Below, piece after piece: positions 4,210-6,294 of a DNA stretch of 6,294 nucleotides. Position 1 is the first letter of the stretch, and every line of letters begins with the position of its first letter. Under the pieces are notes generated by a model that searched no databases, had not been told where the DNA came from, and worked only from the letters and a program-made list of their open reading frames with translations. The translations under genes and the position numbers were made by a program. Origin of the DNA: Oscillospiraceae bacterium (GTDB lineage: Bacteria; Bacillota_A; Clostridia; Oscillospirales; JAAYXM01); the NCBI GenBank assembly GCA_017408185.1, contig JAFQVE010000115.1, forward strand, positions 1-6,294, given 5' to 3'.

Positions 4210-6294
4210 TCATCTGAGAACATTATATTTAATCTTTATTCTTTCCAGCTTTTCAAGCATCGGGCGGGAGATAAACCACAAAAAGATTGCAGTTGACGCG
4301 GCGTGAATCATATCAAACGGCAACCCAACAACATATGATGAGAGAAGCATTTCCAAGGTAGGGTTATGCTGCCACATAATAACAGAAGCCGGATTCAGAA
4401 GCCCGCCGTATATTATAAATGTTGCCGCAAAGCCGAACACAGAGAGAAGAGTGCGGTTATTTTTTAATATACGCATTGAAGAAAGAACTCCCGCGAGCAA
4501 GCCTATCGCACCAAAGGCAAGCATCTGCCACGGTGCCCACGGCCCCTGACCGAAAAAGAAATTGGATGCGAATCCCGAAAGCGCGCCCACCAGAAAGCCA
4601 CACTCCCCGCCAAAAGCAACGCCTGCAATAATGACTATTGCGGCAACGGGCTTAAACTGCGGCACCATAAAGAACGCCGCACGTCCGGCAACAGCGATTG
4701 CGCACAGAACACTTACCGTTATCAGCTCTCTCGCGCGTGGTTTACGCCTTTCAAACGAAATGCAGAAAGGAACCATTGCTTCTAAGATTATGAGCAGACT
4801 CAGAAAATAATATCTCCTGCTTTCAAAAACGAAAACACCTGCGTACACGCTCGCGACAATCGCGACAAGAGAAAAAAGCATACTCATTCCCAAACGTTTT
4901 GAAAGCTTCGGCGGTGTGAGTCCGTTGTCCTTTTCCACTTTTAAATCACCGGCATCTTCCGGCGGATATTCCACATCAACATCCGGCTTTTGCGGCACAT
5001 TACCACCGAAAGCCGTTATGATATCCTCTGCGGTAACAGCTTCCGGAATAAGCGTGCGCGCCATACGGTTTGCCGAAGTTGTGTAGAAGTTTTTACCCGA
5101 AAAGAACTCACGCGCAGGGGCATGGGAAACAATTGCCCCATCAAAGAAAAGCGAACAAACATCAGCATATTCTGCACAGAACTCAACATCATGCGACACC
5201 ATCACGATCGTCACGCCACGTGATTTGAGCGTTCTCAGAAGTGCGCCGAAAACGTCCTTGAAGCTTGCGTCCATCCCCTTTGTCGGTTCGTCAAGAAGAA
5301 GAATTCGCGGATTCCGGAGCAAAAGCATAGCGAGCGCAAGGCGCTGCTGTTCCCCGCCTGACAAATCATACGGATGTGAATTTTCAAGTCCCGACAGCGA
5401 GCAAAGTGACAGCACAGTTTTTATCTTTTCTCTTTTCTCTGCCTCCGGCATATTCTTCTCCGGAAGAAGCGAAAAAAGCTCGTGATACACTGTTTTTTCA
5501 GCAAAAAGAGTTTGGACATCCTGCGGCATATATCCTAACATTCCGCCATACAAATCCTTGCATCCGGACAGCTTCTGTCCGAAAACAAGCACTTTCCCTC
5601 GCTGTGAACTCAAAAGACCTGACATAACAGAAAGCGCGGTGCTCTTTCCCGCACCGTTGCCGCCGACTATAGCAGAAACCTGACCGGGATATGCTTTAAA
5701 ATGCAGATTTTTCACAATATCCGGACACTCACGCGAGTATCCGAAATACACCTCGCGCGCTTCAATTGTCGGTATTCCATCCTGCCCGGATGGATTTTCT
5801 TCACATATAAATTCAGAAGAAAAGCTGTGTGTTTTTGAAAAATCAGTCAACCATCCTCTGCCGTCGGATACCGTTATCGGACAGGAGGTTTTTCCGTCAA
5901 GCACAGCATGAACGCGCACAGGCGCAGGAAGAGCCCGGCAAATCGGATGATTAAGCTCGTTCAAGGTGCAGCTTATCTCATCAACCGTACCGTCTGCAAC
6001 CACCTCTCCGTCATCGAGAACAATCACTCTGTCGGAGAGCGGAAGCGCCTCTTCAAGGCGTTGTTCGGAGAGAATTACGGTTATTCCAAGCTCGGTATTG
6101 AGCCTTTTGAGCGTTCTCAAAAACTCACCGGCAGAGATTGGATCAAGCTGACTCGTCGGCTCATCGAGAATAATTATTGATGGGTTCATAACCATAACAG
6201 ACGCAAGGCAGAGAAGCTGTTTCTGTCCGCCGGAAAGCTCTGCTGTTTTTTTGTGAAACCACGAATCAATCCCGAAAAACGCCGCTGTTTCCGC
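4210..6294 (-). CDS. Fused ECF transporter protein: two ABC ATPase domains plus S-component-like membrane domain (N-terminus off window)
   Basis: Energy-coupling factor transporters import vitamins and related micronutrients using two EcfA-type ATPases, a coupling protein EcfT and a substrate-binding membrane S component. Here three of these parts sit on one chain. 694 residues are visible, and the frame is open to the window edge, so the start and the first Walker A lie beyond it. Numbering from the methionine at 6195: ABC domain 1 has its signature LSGGQKQ just before it (6217-6237), then Walker B IIILDEPT at 7-14 and a switch segment ILSEQRLEE at 41-49. ABC domain 2 (about 143-370) has Walker A GGNGAGKST at 178-186, Q-loop Q225, signature LSGGEQQR at 278-285, Walker B ILLLDEPT at 298-305, and H335 in VSHD. 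An acidic linker (about 400-425) leads to two extra hydrophobic helices (about 436-457 and 462-480). The S-like domain (about 488-645) contains GRAAFFMVPQFKPV and GQGPWAPWQM. The latter segment recalls CbrT-type cobalamin S components, but the substrate is uncertain. No EcfT is visible. Domain 1 has Gln where the switch His is expected. Confidence 0.9.
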   Translation of the reverse strand, partial: AETAAFFGIDSWFHKKTAELSGGQKQLLCLASVMVMNPSIIILDEPTSQLDPISAGEFLRTLKRLNTELGITVILSEQRLEEALPLSDRVIVLDDGEVVADGTVDEISCTLNELNHPICRALPAPVRVHAVLDGKTSCPITVSDGRGWLTDFSKTHSFSSEFICEENPSGQDGIPTIEAREVYFGYSRECPDIVKNLHFKAYPGQVSAIVGGNGAGKSTALSVMSGLLSSQRGKVLVFGQKLSGCKDLYGGMLGYMPQDVQTLFAEKTVYHELFSLLPEKNMPEAEKREKIKTVLSLCSLSGLENSHPYDLSGGEQQRLALAMLLLRNPRILLLDEPTKGMDASFKDVFGALLRTLKSRGVTIVMVSHDVEFCAEYADVCSLFFDGAIVSHAPAREFFSGKNFYTTSANRMARTLIPEAVTAEDIITAFGGNVPQKPDVDVEYPPEDAGDLKVEKDNGLTPPKLSKRLGMSMLFSLVAIVASVYAGVFVFESRRYYFLSLLIILEAMVPFCISFERRKPRARELITVSVLCAIAVAGRAAFFMVPQFKPVAAIVIIAGVAFGGECGFLVGALSGFASNFFFGQGPWAPWQMLAFGAIGLLAGVLSSMRILKNNRTLLSVFGFAATFIIYGGLLNPASVIMWQHNPTLEMLLSSYVVGLPFDMIHAASTAIFLWFISRPMLEKLERIKIKYNVLR

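Noticed and set aside
5908..6180. Plus-strand open frames opposite the first ABC domain, and similar ones at 4419-5627
   Set aside because: They are shadows of the ABC/ECF coding sequence, with no domain resemblance and no ribosome sites.

Overview
The window comes from an endospore-forming member of the Firmicutes, most likely a gut-type or anaerobic clostridial lineage such as Oscillospirales or a relative. This rests on the 3' part of a spoIIA operon (spoIIAB-sigF), strong GGAGG-type ribosome sites, AT-rich intergenic promoters and a Group II ECF-type vitamin transporter. The lineage is inferred from gene content and was not tested by a database search.

Layout. Positions 1-1129 (+) hold nearly all of spoIIAB, missing only a few N-terminal codons, and the complete overlapping sigF gene. 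Together they form the anti-sigma/sigma pair that controls forespore gene expression. A compact hairpin at 1137-1162 with A and T tracts on both sides closes this operon, and also the convergent gene at 1179-2534 (-). That gene encodes a PLP-dependent DegT/DnrJ/EryC1/StrS-family aminotransferase transcribed alone. The 352-nt AT-rich gap at 2535-2886 is a divergent regulatory region. It has one near-consensus extended -10 promoter on each strand, a perfect 9-bp DnaA-box match at the expected start of the minus-strand transcript, and an operator-like repeat/palindrome cluster.

Positions 2887-4141 (+) form a two-gene unit: a small flavin-reductase-like FMN protein with a TTG start, then a stand-alone sugar-nucleotidyltransferase that resembles the uridylyltransferase half of GlmU. 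A strong 15-bp-stem terminator at 4163-4198 ends it. From 4210 to the right edge (-) runs a large 5'-truncated gene encoding a multidomain ECF transporter protein. It contains two tandem ABC ATPase domains, two extra predicted membrane helices, and a C-terminal membrane domain that looks like an ECF substrate-binding (S) component. The transmembrane coupling subunit (EcfT) is not in the window.

How the genes relate. Only spoIIAB-sigF form an obvious functional pair. The aminotransferase and the nucleotidyltransferase could both serve sugar or amino-sugar metabolism, but they lie in separate transcription units and nothing in the sequence proves a shared pathway. No CRISPR array, tRNA, rRNA, insertion sequence or phage gene was seen. 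The least ordinary items are the A-A-S fused transporter with an apparent His-to-Gln change in the switch loop of its first ATPase, and the DnaA box sitting on the aminotransferase promoter. I did not find a clearly new biological system.
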